A stretch of 64,000 nucleotides of DNA from Heliobacterium mobile (lineage in GTDB: Bacteria > Bacillota > Desulfitobacteriia > Heliobacteriales > Heliobacteriaceae), in contig NZ_WNKU01000021.1 of assembly GCF_009720735.1 (NCBI RefSeq), positions 1 to 64,000 of the forward strand, written 5' to 3'. The translations under genes and the position numbers were made by a program. The notes beneath the pieces were generated by a model. The model was not told where the DNA came from. It saw only the letters and a list, made by a program, of their open reading frames with translations, and did no database searches. Positions 1 through 8,460 of the stretch are shown here, in pieces. Positions within the stretch are counted from its first letter, which is position 1. The number at the start of each line of letters is the position of its first letter.

Positions 1-76
1 TCCTATATCCATTCGACATAAAATGGAAAAATCCTTTAAAGGTTCATTGCTTTATGGGTGGCTTTTTAGACAGACT
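1..76 (-). other. Possible edge of a second insertion interrupting istA
   Basis: Read on the minus strand, IstA similarity stops abruptly at the TAG at 79-77. The sequence below it does not read as IstA in any frame and begins with a run resembling an IS terminus (TCTGTCTAAAAAGCC). A short open frame starts with ATG at 21-19 and runs off the window. This may be another insertion element inside the IS21 remnant, but the part visible is too short to classify. Confidence 0.2.
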
Positions 77-422
77 CTAATAGCAAAATTGAGAATACAT
101 GAGTGGAGTTTCGTTGCTACGTCGGCAGGCTTCGTAGTATTCGCTCCAAAGGAGGCTAAGGGTTACTCCGCTTTTTGCCATTTCTTTATGGAGATACTCG
201 CAGTCCGGGTATTTCCGTTTAGAGGGTAATGTAGACTCTGGATTAAAGATTTTGTGTAACTCGCCATTTGTCATTTCTGGTGTTAACGGCCGTTACATCG
301 ACTTCCTGAGCCCGTTTTAGGACTTTTGAAACCGTGTTGCGTGAGCATTCGCAGCTCACTGAGATGCTTCTTTGACTGATTCCTTGGCTGTTTAGCCGTA
401 GAATCTCTCGATAATTGGTCAT
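77..422 (-). pseudogene. istA: Frameshifted, truncated IS21 transposase (IstA) N-terminus
   Basis: The ATG at 422 follows AAGGAGG at good spacing. The first 40 residues form the resolvase-like helix-turn-helix typical of IstA (MTNYREILRLNSQGISQRS, then CSRNTVSKVLKRAQ). The frame then drifts. Homology resumes one frame over (MTNGELHKIF, HKEMAKSGVTLSLLW, MYSQFCY), so about one base was lost near 283-290. The second piece ends at a TAG at 79-77. The DDE catalytic domain is absent. It is a dead transposase fragment. Confidence 0.8.
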
Positions 423-506
423 TCGATGACCTCCTTGGAAGTATTCACACTCTTCTTGAGTGCAGTAATACATTCTACCAAGAAGATCAATCGAGTGGCT
501 CTCTTT

Positions 507-578
507 CCGGAGAGGTGGCTCAAATAAACCGGAACACTGGCTCTCACTTTCCGGAATAGATGCTCATTTTACTCCGGA
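507..578 (-). repeat. Four IS21 terminal repeats spaced about 22 bp
   Basis: The pentamer TCCGG (minus strand) occurs with its first plus-strand base at 507, 529, 551 and 574, giving spacings of 22, 22 and 23 bp. Most copies are followed by A/T-rich sequence and GAGCCA or GAGC. Multiple transposase-binding repeats at the ends are a known hallmark of IS21-type elements. The two-helical-turn spacing puts all sites on one face of the DNA. Confidence 0.65.
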
Positions 579-588
579 TTACAGGGGA

Positions 589-624
589 AACCGACAGAGG
601 CAGTGTGCTGACGGCGGTTTTTTT
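589..624 (+). terminator. Orphan rho-independent terminator beside the IS end
   Basis: CCGACAG (591-597) pairs with CTGACGG (608-614) apart from one central mismatch, and a T7 run follows at 618-624. It is oriented for plus-strand transcription and begins only a few bases outside the IS terminus. It probably ended a plus-strand gene that the insertion displaced. Confidence 0.5.
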
Positions 625-670
625 GCGTTTCCGTTAAGATGATTTTACGGTGAGGGTTATGGTTGTTTAA

Positions 671-690
671 CAAGGCCTATACGGGCCTTG
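671..690. other. Perfect 7-bp hairpin
   Basis: CAAGGCC and GGCCTTG flank a 6-base loop. No T-run follows on either strand, so it may be a weak terminator or a relic. Confidence 0.35.
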
Positions 691-714
691 CTTCCTCCCC
701 ATTGCCGACAGGGC

Positions 715-755
715 AAAAGAAATAAGCGTCTTGGCAGTTAGGGGGCCAGACGCTT
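715..755 (-). terminator. Terminator of the short chemoreceptor gene
   Basis: On the minus strand an imperfect stem (AAGCGTC paired with GACGCTT, extended by GCC/GGC) is followed by a T-rich stretch (TTATTTCTTTT). It lies about 40 bp past the stop of the chemoreceptor gene at 796. Confidence 0.65.
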
Positions 756-795
756 TCTTCTTAGCAATTCTTTTACGCAGGTATAATGGATAATG

Positions 796-1623
796 TTATA
801 GCCAGTCATCTCCGGCGATACGTTGCATCATTTTTGTATTGTCTAACAAGTTATCTGCATTTGCTGTTAATTCTTCCGTCGCTGAAGCAATCTCTTGCGT
901 AATACCAAACAATTCTTCAGTCCTTCCTCCAGCAATACCAACTTCTCTAACCATACGTTCAAGTCCCGTTTTGATATCGTTTGCTCCAGATTTTACGGTA
1001 TCAGATAACTTGTGAATTTCTTCAGCGACAACGGTAAAAGTCCTTCCGTAATTACCCACCCTTGCCGCTTCGATAGACGCATTGATGCCTAATATCTGTG
1101 TTTGCATCGCAATGTTCCCAATTAGGTTGTTTGCTCTGTCAACTACATTCATGCTTTCAATGATTTGATCTCTTGCCTTCATTGTAACGTTTGCGTTTTC
1201 CAACATCTTTTCGTTAAGAAGCACTAATGCATTCGCCATTTGTAGCAAATCACTAGATGCTTGCTCCACTTCCCTTGATAGTTCTCTTAACAGTTCCTCT
1301 TTATCTATCATGGTAGTAAATGAAAATGCTCCTACCACCTGATTGTCTTCAAATAATGGTATTGATATTGCACGATAGGCAATACATATAATTGAATCTT
1401 TCTTAGAGACTTGTTTTTTGAAGACTCTCCCATTTTTTATCGCTTCGTATGTAATTAAACCAGGAGTAACGATATCCCCAACTTTGAATCCCAGATCAAC
1501 ATGTTTTCCTTTAAGTAAATGGATATATCTCTCCGTGTCTGAAACTCCAATATAGGGATTCTCACCTAAAGCTTTATGGAAAACTTCAGACATTAAGACA
1601 GCTGACTTCAAAATGTTACGCAT
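796..1623 (-). CDS. Short cytoplasmic methyl-accepting chemotaxis protein
   Basis: A soluble chemoreceptor of about 275 residues with no membrane segment. The N-terminal half holds a small sensor domain (ALGENPYIGVSDTERYI, then FKVGDIVTPG). The C-terminal half carries the conserved signalling tip (ILGINASIEAARVGNYGR, VVAEEIHKLSD) that contacts CheW and CheA. The helical arms beside the tip are short, so this is a minimal receptor. The start is the ATG at 1623, which has GGGAGA seven bases upstream. The frame is open further upstream, but those ATGs lack a ribosome binding site. The gene stands alone in the AT-rich accessory region, and its ligand is unknown. Confidence 0.8.
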   Translation of the reverse strand: MRNILKSAVLMSEVFHKALGENPYIGVSDTERYIHLLKGKHVDLGFKVGDIVTPGLITYEAIKNGRVFKKQVSKKDSIICIAYRAISIPLFEDNQVVGAFSFTTMIDKEELLRELSREVEQASSDLLQMANALVLLNEKMLENANVTMKARDQIIESMNVVDRANNLIGNIAMQTQILGINASIEAARVGNYGRTFTVVAEEIHKLSDTVKSGANDIKTGLERMVREVGIAGGRTEELFGITQEIASATEELTANADNLLDNTKMMQRIAGDDWL

Positions 1624-1842
1624 ACCAGCATCTCCCATTTCACCAAAATTTTGCATAGAACTATTATGATTTAATTGTAACACATTGGGATTGTAATAGG
1701 TAACAAAAACCGTCCACTGGCACAATGGCCTTTAGACGGTTTCTATATTAGAGATTGATTTTTCTTACGCCTGTCTATTCGAGCAATCCAGTGGCGTACG
1801 TAAGTCCAGCGAGTGAACAATCAATGGAACTTTGTGGCTAGT

Positions 1843-1905
1843 CTACTTCAAAGCCAGTAACTCCCCTACCCTCATCCCAGTTCCCAATAATAACTTGAAG
1901 GCGAA
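1843..1905 (-). pseudogene. Fossil of a tyrosine recombinase (phage-type integrase)
   Basis: The 416 bases between the two flanking genes hold no intact gene. Between two stop codons, one minus-strand frame reads FAFKLLLGTGMRVGELLALK. This matches the conserved patch around the first catalytic arginine of XerC/integrase proteins (TGxRxxELLxL). The neighbouring sequence has no clear homology in frame. Only 20 codons survive, so the assignment rests on this single motif. Confidence 0.5.
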
Positions 1906-2039
1906 TTAAAATTATCCGTAGGCTTTTACTTTTAATTCACAATTGACTTTTGGTAATCAAATTTTAAGGGATGGCTAGTAATGAACGACGAAATTCAGTT
2001 CCCTCTCGTTTATAAACGTCGATATTTCGTTTGAAAAAT

Positions 2040-3476
2040 TTACAATTCAGACTTCCTAAATCGAACGAAAAAGGTTGTTCCTTTAGGACTCGTTTCGACT
2101 TGAATTGAAGCGTTATTTCTCTCGGCAATGCTATAACAAATGGCCAGACCTAATCCCGTTCCAGTATCTTTCGATGTAATAAACGGAGTACCTAACTTGT
2201 CTAATATTTCTTCTTTTATTCCAGTGCCTTGATCTTTAATTTCAAGAACCAATTCTTTTCCTTCTATTCTCGTCTTTAGCATGAGTACGCCGCTTCGCAT
2301 CGCTTCAAAACCATTACGCACTAAATTAAGAATCAGTTGTTTTATTTCTCTTTCGTCTACTATGATATCGAAACAATCATCGCAAAGTTCAAATAGTACA
2401 TCATTATTTGACTGAAAAGCGTCAGAGCTAATAAGAGCTTTTAGGGATAATAATATAGAATTTAAAGATTCTGATTTTTTTCGGACTGTTTTCGTTTTAG
2501 AAAGAGAAAGAAAATCACTTATGATTTGATTTGCTCTATCAAGTTCTTGGATCATTATACTCAGGTATTCCCCATAATTAGCAAACTCATCTTTATTCTG
2601 AAATATTTGAAGAAAACCTCTTACACTTGTTAAAGGGTTGCGTATCTCATGTCCAATCCCTGCTGCTAATTGACCAATCAAGTTTAACCTGTCTAAACGA
2701 AGCACTTCTTTTTCCAGGAACTTTCTTTCAGTAATATCATTAACTTGTACTAAATGACAAGGGGTTTGACATATTATTACGCTTTCAGCAGATAATAAGA
2801 CGGTAATAATTTTCTTAGACTTGGTTCTAACGTTTACTTCATAATTATGAACCCGACCTGCTTGACGTAAATTATAGAAAATCTTACTTCGTTCTTGCAT
2901 ATCCTCGTAAAAATTCAACGTTTTTGAATTGTTCCCTATAATCTCTTCACGTTTGTATTCAAGCGTAATGCAAAATCTTTCATTAACATCAATAATGGTT
3001 TCATTTAAAGTGTCGATGATAGCCATTGGAATAGGACTTGAACTAAAAACCCTTTGAAATTTTTCTTCGGAAATTCGGTAAGAGTCTTCAGCTGCCTTTT
3101 GTTCGGATTTGTCTCTCCAAGAGATGGCTAAAGCTTCACCGTATTTAACAATTCGTAGCTTACTTACTAATTTAAGACCAAGATAGTTTACCGACTCTAA
3201 TGTATCAACAGTAAAAGGCTCTCCGGTCCGCATTACGTCACATAATGTAGTAAAGAAGTTCGTTTTGTTAAATACAGGGATTAAATCGGACATTTTCTTC
3301 CCTATAATCTTTTCCTTATCGATTGCAATAAAATAAGTAGCCGACTGATTTAAATATTCAACAATAAAATCATCGATATTGTTGTGCTCGTTAAAAATTG
3401 GCTTGTAAATGCCAAAACAGTCGACCAAGTTGTCTAATAAATGAAACGTTTCTTCTGGGAGGATATCCATATTCAT
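2040..3476 (-). CDS. PAS-domain sensor histidine kinase, KinA/KinE-like
   Basis: A soluble hybrid-free histidine kinase of 478 residues. Two PAS-like sensor regions (about 10-120 and 135-250) are followed by a HisKA dimerisation helix with the phospho-accepting His near 276 (GIGHEIRNPLTSVRG) and an HATPase_c domain with N box (LNLVRNGFEAM), G1 (DQGTGI) and G2 (GTGLGLAI). There are no membrane segments, so it senses an internal or PAS-bound signal. The architecture matches Bacillus sporulation-type orphan kinases, and no response regulator lies beside it. GGGGGGAGG precedes the ATG. The upstream chemoreceptor gene is on the same strand, separated by about 250 bp with a hairpin. Confidence 0.85.
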   Translation of the reverse strand: MNMDILPEETFHLLDNLVDCFGIYKPIFNEHNNIDDFIVEYLNQSATYFIAIDKEKIIGKKMSDLIPVFNKTNFFTTLCDVMRTGEPFTVDTLESVNYLGLKLVSKLRIVKYGEALAISWRDKSEQKAAEDSYRISEEKFQRVFSSSPIPMAIIDTLNETIIDVNERFCITLEYKREEIIGNNSKTLNFYEDMQERSKIFYNLRQAGRVHNYEVNVRTKSKKIITVLLSAESVIICQTPCHLVQVNDITERKFLEKEVLRLDRLNLIGQLAAGIGHEIRNPLTSVRGFLQIFQNKDEFANYGEYLSIMIQELDRANQIISDFLSLSKTKTVRKKSESLNSILLSLKALISSDAFQSNNDVLFELCDDCFDIIVDEREIKQLILNLVRNGFEAMRSGVLMLKTRIEGKELVLEIKDQGTGIKEEILDKLGTPFITSKDTGTGLGLAICYSIAERNNASIQVETSPKGTTFFVRFRKSEL

Positions 3477-3622
3477 TTTACTTCTTACCTCCCCCCTCTT
3501 TGGCTAAATGTTAGCAAAATTCTACAAAGATAACAATTATCCTTCAATATTTTTCAAGTGAGTTAAAAAACAGTGATGGATCTCGGTTCGGTTAGCTGAT
3601 TGACAACAGACGGGCTCGCCTA

Positions 3623-3649
3623 AACCGCCTCTCATCTTGTGAGGCGGTT
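3623..3649 (-). terminator. Strong hairpin between chemoreceptor and kinase genes
   Basis: AACCGCCTC and GAGGCGGTT form a 9-bp stem with a 9-base loop, downstream of the chemoreceptor gene that ends at 3723. No clear T-run follows, so it may be a weak terminator or an mRNA-stabilising hairpin. Confidence 0.45.
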
Positions 3650-3722
3650 CGTCCGTGGTTGATATTCGAATTACGATGAAAATAGGATTCCTTGTTTGGA
3701 AATATTGAAGAAGGCCTTAGAA

Positions 3723-5420
3723 TTAAACTCGGAAAGCGGCTACCATATGTTGCAGTTTCTCAACGCTTTCTCTGGCAGTATCTGTAACGTTTCGTAGTTG
3801 AGATGACATTTCTAAAATAATGCTGCTCTCGTTAGCAATATTCTGGGTTCCCCCTGCCGCTTGAACTGTTGATGTAGATATTTGCTCGATGGCTACCCTT
3901 ATCTTCTCAGCGGAATCACTCAGTTGTTGAGCAGTAGAACGAAAGTCGGACACAAGGTTTTCTACGGCTTCTGCATCTTGATAATATTGCTCGGCCGTTT
4001 TTTCCATTGACTTGTAGTCATTGATCACTTGGCTGCTGATGAATTGGAGAACTTGGTCTGCGCTTTGGGACAAAAATTCCACGGAAGAGAGTACGACTTG
4101 CGTCGTGTTTTGAATTTCTGAGATGATATTCGTGGAGTCTTCGGCAAGCTTCCGGATCTCATCTGCCACAACGGAAAAACCCCTGCCAGCCTCACCCGCT
4201 CTTGCGGCTTCAATAGCCGCATTTAAGGCAAGTAAGTTCGTTTGGGAAGTGATTTGTATGATCGCATCGGAAAGAACATTGATTTTCTCCGCAGCTCTCG
4301 ATTGCTCTAAAGCATCTAGGAGTTTCTTTTCAATTTTTAAATGAGCATCGATGGCCTGATGCTGCGAAGACATGGTATCGCATCTCATTTTTTCGGCACG
4401 CTGTCTTATTTCGCCAACCGATAGGGTTCCCTTTTCTGCTATTTCTGAGATAATGGCAACATCTTGGGCCATTCGATTGGATGTGCTGTGAATATTTTCG
4501 GCAGATGCCGCAGTCTCTTCCATTCCCGCAGCTAATTCTTCTGTGGTAGCCGAAATCCCTTCAATTTGCAAAGACAAGTCATGGGCATGACGATTCGTTT
4601 TGGTCATGATGTCATCGATTGACGTTGTTTCGTCTTTAATACTTCCAATCATTTGTGCAAAAGTCGTTTGTATTGCATTCAGCGCTTTTGCCAGCTCCCC
4701 AATCTCATCTCTACTAGAAAAATTGATCTGTTTAGTCAAATCCCCTTTGCTGTTGGCGATATCTTGTAACTTCAAAAGCACATCCCCAAGGGGGCGAATC
4801 ACCTTTCTCGTGAGATAGAGCCATGCAAGCAGCGCAGTAACTAAACTTATAATCATAGAAAAAACTAAAATCGTTCGCGATCTTACTGTTGAATCTTCAA
4901 TGATTTTGATACTATCATTTATATCTTCATAGGCATGTACCTTGAACTGATCCACTTTGTCATTAATCTTTTCCGCAACCATATCAAATTCTTCCATTAT
5001 TTGATTTCCCTGTTCATGGCCGCCTTGTATGTAAGCATTCGCCATCTTTTTACCCGTTTTATAATAGGGTTCAAAAGCCTCAGCGATTGCCACGAGCTCA
5101 TCTTTTCCATCGGGATTTAATTCAATAAGCTCTGTTATGAGTTGTCTCACATTTTTGGCGTGTTCTTCTGCTTCCTTAAAACCATCATCAAAGCCCTCGG
5201 CGGCTCTTGTAGCACTGATGTCAGTAAGCCACTGCTGAACTTGAACTACATGCAGCTTGAGTTCCTCAGACTTTGTTTGCGTTAAAAAGTCTCTTTCGTG
5301 CATCCTTTTGACGCGGTCATAGTTCTGGTTTAAGGAAATGAATTCATTGATCATTACCCCCGAAAAGAGTAAAACGATTGCTATGATCGGTAAAAATAGT
5401 TTGGCTCGAATACTCGCCAT
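3723..5420 (-). CDS. Transmembrane methyl-accepting chemotaxis protein
   Basis: A classical chemoreceptor of 565 residues. An N-terminal membrane segment (about 8-28) is followed by an extracytoplasmic four-helix-bundle-type sensor (about 30-180), a second membrane segment (about 185-203), a HAMP linker (about 205-260) and a long coiled-coil signalling domain. The tip reads [20 protein letters not shown] followed by [12 protein letters not shown]. It should report ligand binding to CheA/CheW in the membrane array. The ATG follows a GGAGG-like site. The ligand cannot be told from the sequence. The gene is monocistronic by its wide intergenic gaps. Confidence 0.9.
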   Translation of the reverse strand: MASIRAKLFLPIIAIVLLFSGVMINEFISLNQNYDRVKRMHERDFLTQTKSEELKLHVVQVQQWLTDISATRAAEGFDDGFKEAEEHAKNVRQLITELIELNPDGKDELVAIAEAFEPYYKTGKKMANAYIQGGHEQGNQIMEEFDMVAEKINDKVDQFKVHAYEDINDSIKIIEDSTVRSRTILVFSMIISLVTALLAWLYLTRKVIRPLGDVLLKLQDIANSKGDLTKQINFSSRDEIGELAKALNAIQTTFAQMIGSIKDETTSIDDIMTKTNRHAHDLSLQIEGISATTEELAAGMEETAASAENIHSTSNRMAQDVAIISEIAEKGTLSVGEIRQRAEKMRCDTMSSQHQAIDAHLKIEKKLLDALEQSRAAEKINVLSDAIIQITSQTNLLALNAAIEAARAGEAGRGFSVVADEIRKLAEDSTNIISEIQNTTQVVLSSVEFLSQSADQVLQFISSQVINDYKSMEKTAEQYYQDAEAVENLVSDFRSTAQQLSDSAEKIRVAIEQISTSTVQAAGGTQNIANESSIILEMSSQLRNVTDTARESVEKLQHMVAAFRV

Positions 5421-5654
5421 AGTTGTAGCCTCCTTCCTATTGGTGAGTTCTTAGTACGAATGAGAAACCGTCCCTCCTTACTGGTCTTCCAATAACGTGG
5501 CTATTGATAAGGCTGAGAGCTGACGGTTGTATGGTTATTCTTACCCCAAAGAATATTTCTTCTTTTAGTTAAAAATATTAGCAACCGATATATTCGATAA
5601 TTTAACTAAAAAACCTTCTGGATTTAGAAAAAACCACCCTCTGTCAACAATAAA

Positions 5655-5680
5655 AGCAGCCGACCATTGGTCGGACTGCT
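5655..5680 (-). terminator. Terminator of the eCIS-cargo-like gene
   Basis: On the minus strand AGCAGTCCGACC pairs with GGTCGGCTGCT across an AAT loop, with one mismatch, and TTTATTG follows. It lies directly after the stop of the gene at 5694. Confidence 0.75.
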
Positions 5681-5693
5681 CGCACTCAGTATT

Positions 5694-6863
5694 CTAAAGT
5701 TTTGGATGGACATAATCACGAAGCAAATCCACCGTCTTAGGTTTTAGTCTTGGAAAGGGCATCCCAGATGTGTCACGATTTGCTTCAAGATAAGTGAACA
5801 GGTATGATTTACGTTGAGTTAGCCATTCGAATGTAGCCGGATAGGCCATACGCAGGGTTAAAAAATGTGTTAGGGTTTTTGTGGCAATATTTTCAAAATC
5901 GTCTTCGTCCTTTGGCTCAGAAGGATCATAGTCCAAAAGCCGCCACATACTGTATAGGCATTGCTGTTCAACACGATCCTCGTCCCAGGATTTTTTCCAC
6001 TCCTTTCGTTGGAGTACAGTTTCTAATTCAACTAATTCCCCTGAGTACTTGGACTCGCCATGTCCACCTCCTGTGCCTCGCTCTGCAGTACCTGGAACTT
6101 TGTTACGAATACTAAGTATGGTATCAATACATTCACCGATTTTCTCAGCGTCATCAGCATTTGTTTTAAGAGTCGAAATAGTACTTTTGATATAAGGAAT
6201 CAAATATTGAGCTGACTTCAACTTCATACCTGGTAGTTCTGATATATTATTCAATATTTCTACAAGTGCTGCGGCTGCACCAGGAACATCCTTATCCCGA
6301 ACATTGTTAAGAATCATGTCCTCAAAAGTTACATACGCTGTTAAATGCTGCCCTTGCGTTCCACTCAAATTAGATGTTGGACGGGATGGAAAATTAGACA
6401 CACCGCTAATAGTCTTATTTTCTTTACGCAGGTTTAGCTTGGCACATTGTACTATTTCCTTTTTTTGAGTTTGGGCAAAGTCCATCTGATTTTGTATAAC
6501 GGGCTGTTTTAGTTGCGGTACGAACTGCAAAGCCTTTGCTCCCATCACATCGGCTTCCTGTTCAAGCGAAGGATCATCGTTGATGGGTACAGTCTCAAAC
6601 TTGCCTTGTACAGGTTCCTCTTCTTCCTCTTTAACTTGTTCAACGGCTTGAACCGGCTTCTGTGTCAACAGCTGAAGAACCGCTCTATTACCGATAGTCC
6701 GCTGAAGTTGAAGAATATGCTGAGGTGTTAATAAATTCGGATTGAAGCTCGCCATCTGTATAATCCCGTTAATATTCGTCTGACGATTTTGAGTAACATA
6801 ATTATCCGATTTTACACTCGGTTTCGCTTCCGAGCTTTTTTTTACGCTCTCTAATTCAGACAT
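5694..6863 (-). CDS. Orphan protein with eCIS-cargo (DUF4157-like) N-terminal signature
   Basis: A 389-residue protein without signal peptide or membrane segment. Residues about 45-130 carry the signature seen in proteins loaded into extracellular contractile injection systems: LQLQRTIGNRAVLQLL, an acidic run with EEEEEPVQGKF, then NDDPSLEQEADVMGAKAL. The HExxH metalloprotease core that usually precedes the last motif in DUF4157 proteins is missing. The remaining 250 residues resemble no family I recognise. They are mostly helical and include a Gly-rich loop (GTGGGHGE), which may be a payload. No sheath, tube or baseplate genes are nearby. The start has AAGGAGGG at good spacing. The motif is recognised from family knowledge; the function is inferred. 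Confidence 0.6.
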   Translation of the reverse strand: MSELESVKKSSEAKPSVKSDNYVTQNRQTNINGIIQMASFNPNLLTPQHILQLQRTIGNRAVLQLLTQKPVQAVEQVKEEEEEPVQGKFETVPINDDPSLEQEADVMGAKALQFVPQLKQPVIQNQMDFAQTQKKEIVQCAKLNLRKENKTISGVSNFPSRPTSNLSGTQGQHLTAYVTFEDMILNNVRDKDVPGAAAALVEILNNISELPGMKLKSAQYLIPYIKSTISTLKTNADDAEKIGECIDTILSIRNKVPGTAERGTGGGHGESKYSGELVELETVLQRKEWKKSWDEDRVEQQCLYSMWRLLDYDPSEPKDEDDFENIATKTLTHFLTLRMAYPATFEWLTQRKSYLFTYLEANRDTSGMPFPRLKPKTVDLLRDYVHPKL

Positions 6864-7110
6864 GGCTATCCCTCCTTACATATTCGTCTTCGGATCTTTT
6901 ATTACACCTTTTGTCACAACAATCACATGCTAAAGTAATAGTACCAACTTTAATTATTTTCTGTCAATCAATAACAGACCAAGTTTTTTCAGCGATAAAA
7001 TTCACGTAAGATAAATTTGCCAGTTCAGATGAGCAAGTGATTGTGAAGGAAATCTTTTGTTTTTGCCGAAGATGAATACATCAAATTAAAAACCATATAG
7101 GAGTGCGCCT

Positions 7111-8373
7111 ATGAATTGGCTTAAGCAACAGTTGAGTACAAAACTACATAATCCCATACTGGGCATGAAGGAGATCATCAGATATATCGGCCCGGGTCTG
7201 TTGGTTACCGTTGGTTTTATTGACCCGGGAAACTGGGCATCTAACATCACCGCTGGTTCTGATTACGGTTATAAACTGCTTTGGATAGTTACCCTCTCGA
7301 CGATCATGCTGATCATCTTACAGCACAATGTAGCTCATTTAGGGATTGTAACCGGCAATTGCTTAGCGGAAGCGGCCTCCAAACACTTGAACCAAACCCT
7401 TTCCCGAATTGTGCTTTCCACGGCTGTCATGGCTACAATCTCTACTGCGTTGGCAGAAATATTAGGGGGCGCTATCGCCTTGCGATTGTTGTTCAATATC
7501 CCCTTAAAATTTAGCGCGGTAATGTTATTTGCTTTTGTATTGTGGATGCTCTTTTCCAACTCCTACCGGCGTTTGGAAAAGTGGATTATCGGCTTTGTTT
7601 CTATTATTGGAGTATCCTTTGTTTATGAACTGAGTATTGTCGGAGTGAACTGGGCGGAAGCCGTGAACGGATGGATAACCCCCACTTTTCCAGAGGGATC
7701 CATGCCGATCATTATGGCCATTTTAGGTGCTGTCGTCATGCCCCATAATTTATTCCTTCATTCAGAAATCATCCAAAGCCGAGAATGGAATAAAGAGGAT
7801 CCAGAGATCATAAAAAAACAGCTACAATATGAGTTTACCGATACGCTGCTATCTATGGGGATCGGGTGGGCAATTAACAGTGCCATGATTATCTTGGCAG
7901 CTGCGACCTTTTTTCAAAATCAGATACAAGTCTCTGAACTTGAACAGGCTCAACAGATGTTGGTGCCCATACTGGGGAAGAGTTCTGCGATTGTCTTTAG
8001 TATAGCACTGCTCTTCGCTGGTATCTCTTCCACGACCACTGCCGCTATCGCCGGGGGAAGCATAGTGGCGGGAATGTTTAAAGAGCCTTATGATATCAAG
8101 GACCCCCATACAAAGCTAGGGGTCGCAGGGATATTGGGTCTGGCCACGTTGCTGATCTTTGTCATTGACGATCCTTTTAAAGGGCTCATCTATTCACAGG
8201 TATTTTTAAGTATTCAACTGCCGATTACAGTATTGTTACAGATATATCTGACATCATCCAAACGAGTAATGGGAGAATATAAGAATTCCTGCGTCCATAA
8301 TAGTGTATTATGGCTAATTGGAGTTATCGTTTCTGTATTGAATATAATGTTATTGTTCAGCTTCTTGAACTAA
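7111..8373 (+). CDS. mntH: Nramp-family divalent metal transporter (MntH-like)
   Basis: A polytopic membrane protein of 420 residues with about 11 hydrophobic segments. The first carries the metal-binding DPGN motif (GFIDPGNWASN), and the sixth carries MPHNLFLHSEI, the second ligand element of Nramp proteins. The family imports Mn2+ or Fe2+ with protons. The ATG at 7111 follows AGGAG. It is divergent from the eCIS-cargo-like gene across 250 bp of AT-rich DNA in which I see no clear MntR or Fur site. A strong shared terminator follows. Substrate choice between Mn and Fe cannot be read from the sequence. Confidence 0.88.
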   Translation: MNWLKQQLSTKLHNPILGMKEIIRYIGPGLLVTVGFIDPGNWASNITAGSDYGYKLLWIVTLSTIMLIILQHNVAHLGIVTGNCLAEAASKHLNQTLSRIVLSTAVMATISTALAEILGGAIALRLLFNIPLKFSAVMLFAFVLWMLFSNSYRRLEKWIIGFVSIIGVSFVYELSIVGVNWAEAVNGWITPTFPEGSMPIIMAILGAVVMPHNLFLHSEIIQSREWNKEDPEIIKKQLQYEFTDTLLSMGIGWAINSAMIILAAATFFQNQIQVSELEQAQQMLVPILGKSSAIVFSIALLFAGISSTTTAAIAGGSIVAGMFKEPYDIKDPHTKLGVAGILGLATLLIFVIDDPFKGLIYSQVFLSIQLPITVLLQIYLTSSKRVMGEYKNSCVHNSVLWLIGVIVSVLNIMLLFSFLN

Positions 8374-8412
8374 TCGAAACCCCTTAAGCATTGCTGCAGT
8401 AACAACATAAAC

Positions 8413-8457
8413 AAAACCCCTCTCCAGTTAGCTTCTGTTAACGAGAGAGGGGTTTTT
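8413..8457. terminator. Bidirectional terminator between mntH and the RNase J gene
   Basis: AAAACCCCTCTC and GAGAGAGGGGTTTT form a long stem with A- and T-runs on either side. It can stop transcription from both convergent genes. Confidence 0.85.
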
Positions 8458-8460
8458 ACG

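Larger units (their letters stand above)
77..583 (-). mobile_element. IS21-family element, degenerate left part
   Basis: On the minus strand the element starts with TGT at 583, as IS21-family ends do. It carries four regularly spaced TCCGG-containing repeats, then a strong AAGGAGG site and the start of an IstA transposase. The transposase is frameshifted and stops early, and no istB helper ATPase gene is visible, so this copy cannot move by itself. The opposite end lies outside the window or has been lost. Confidence 0.75.
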
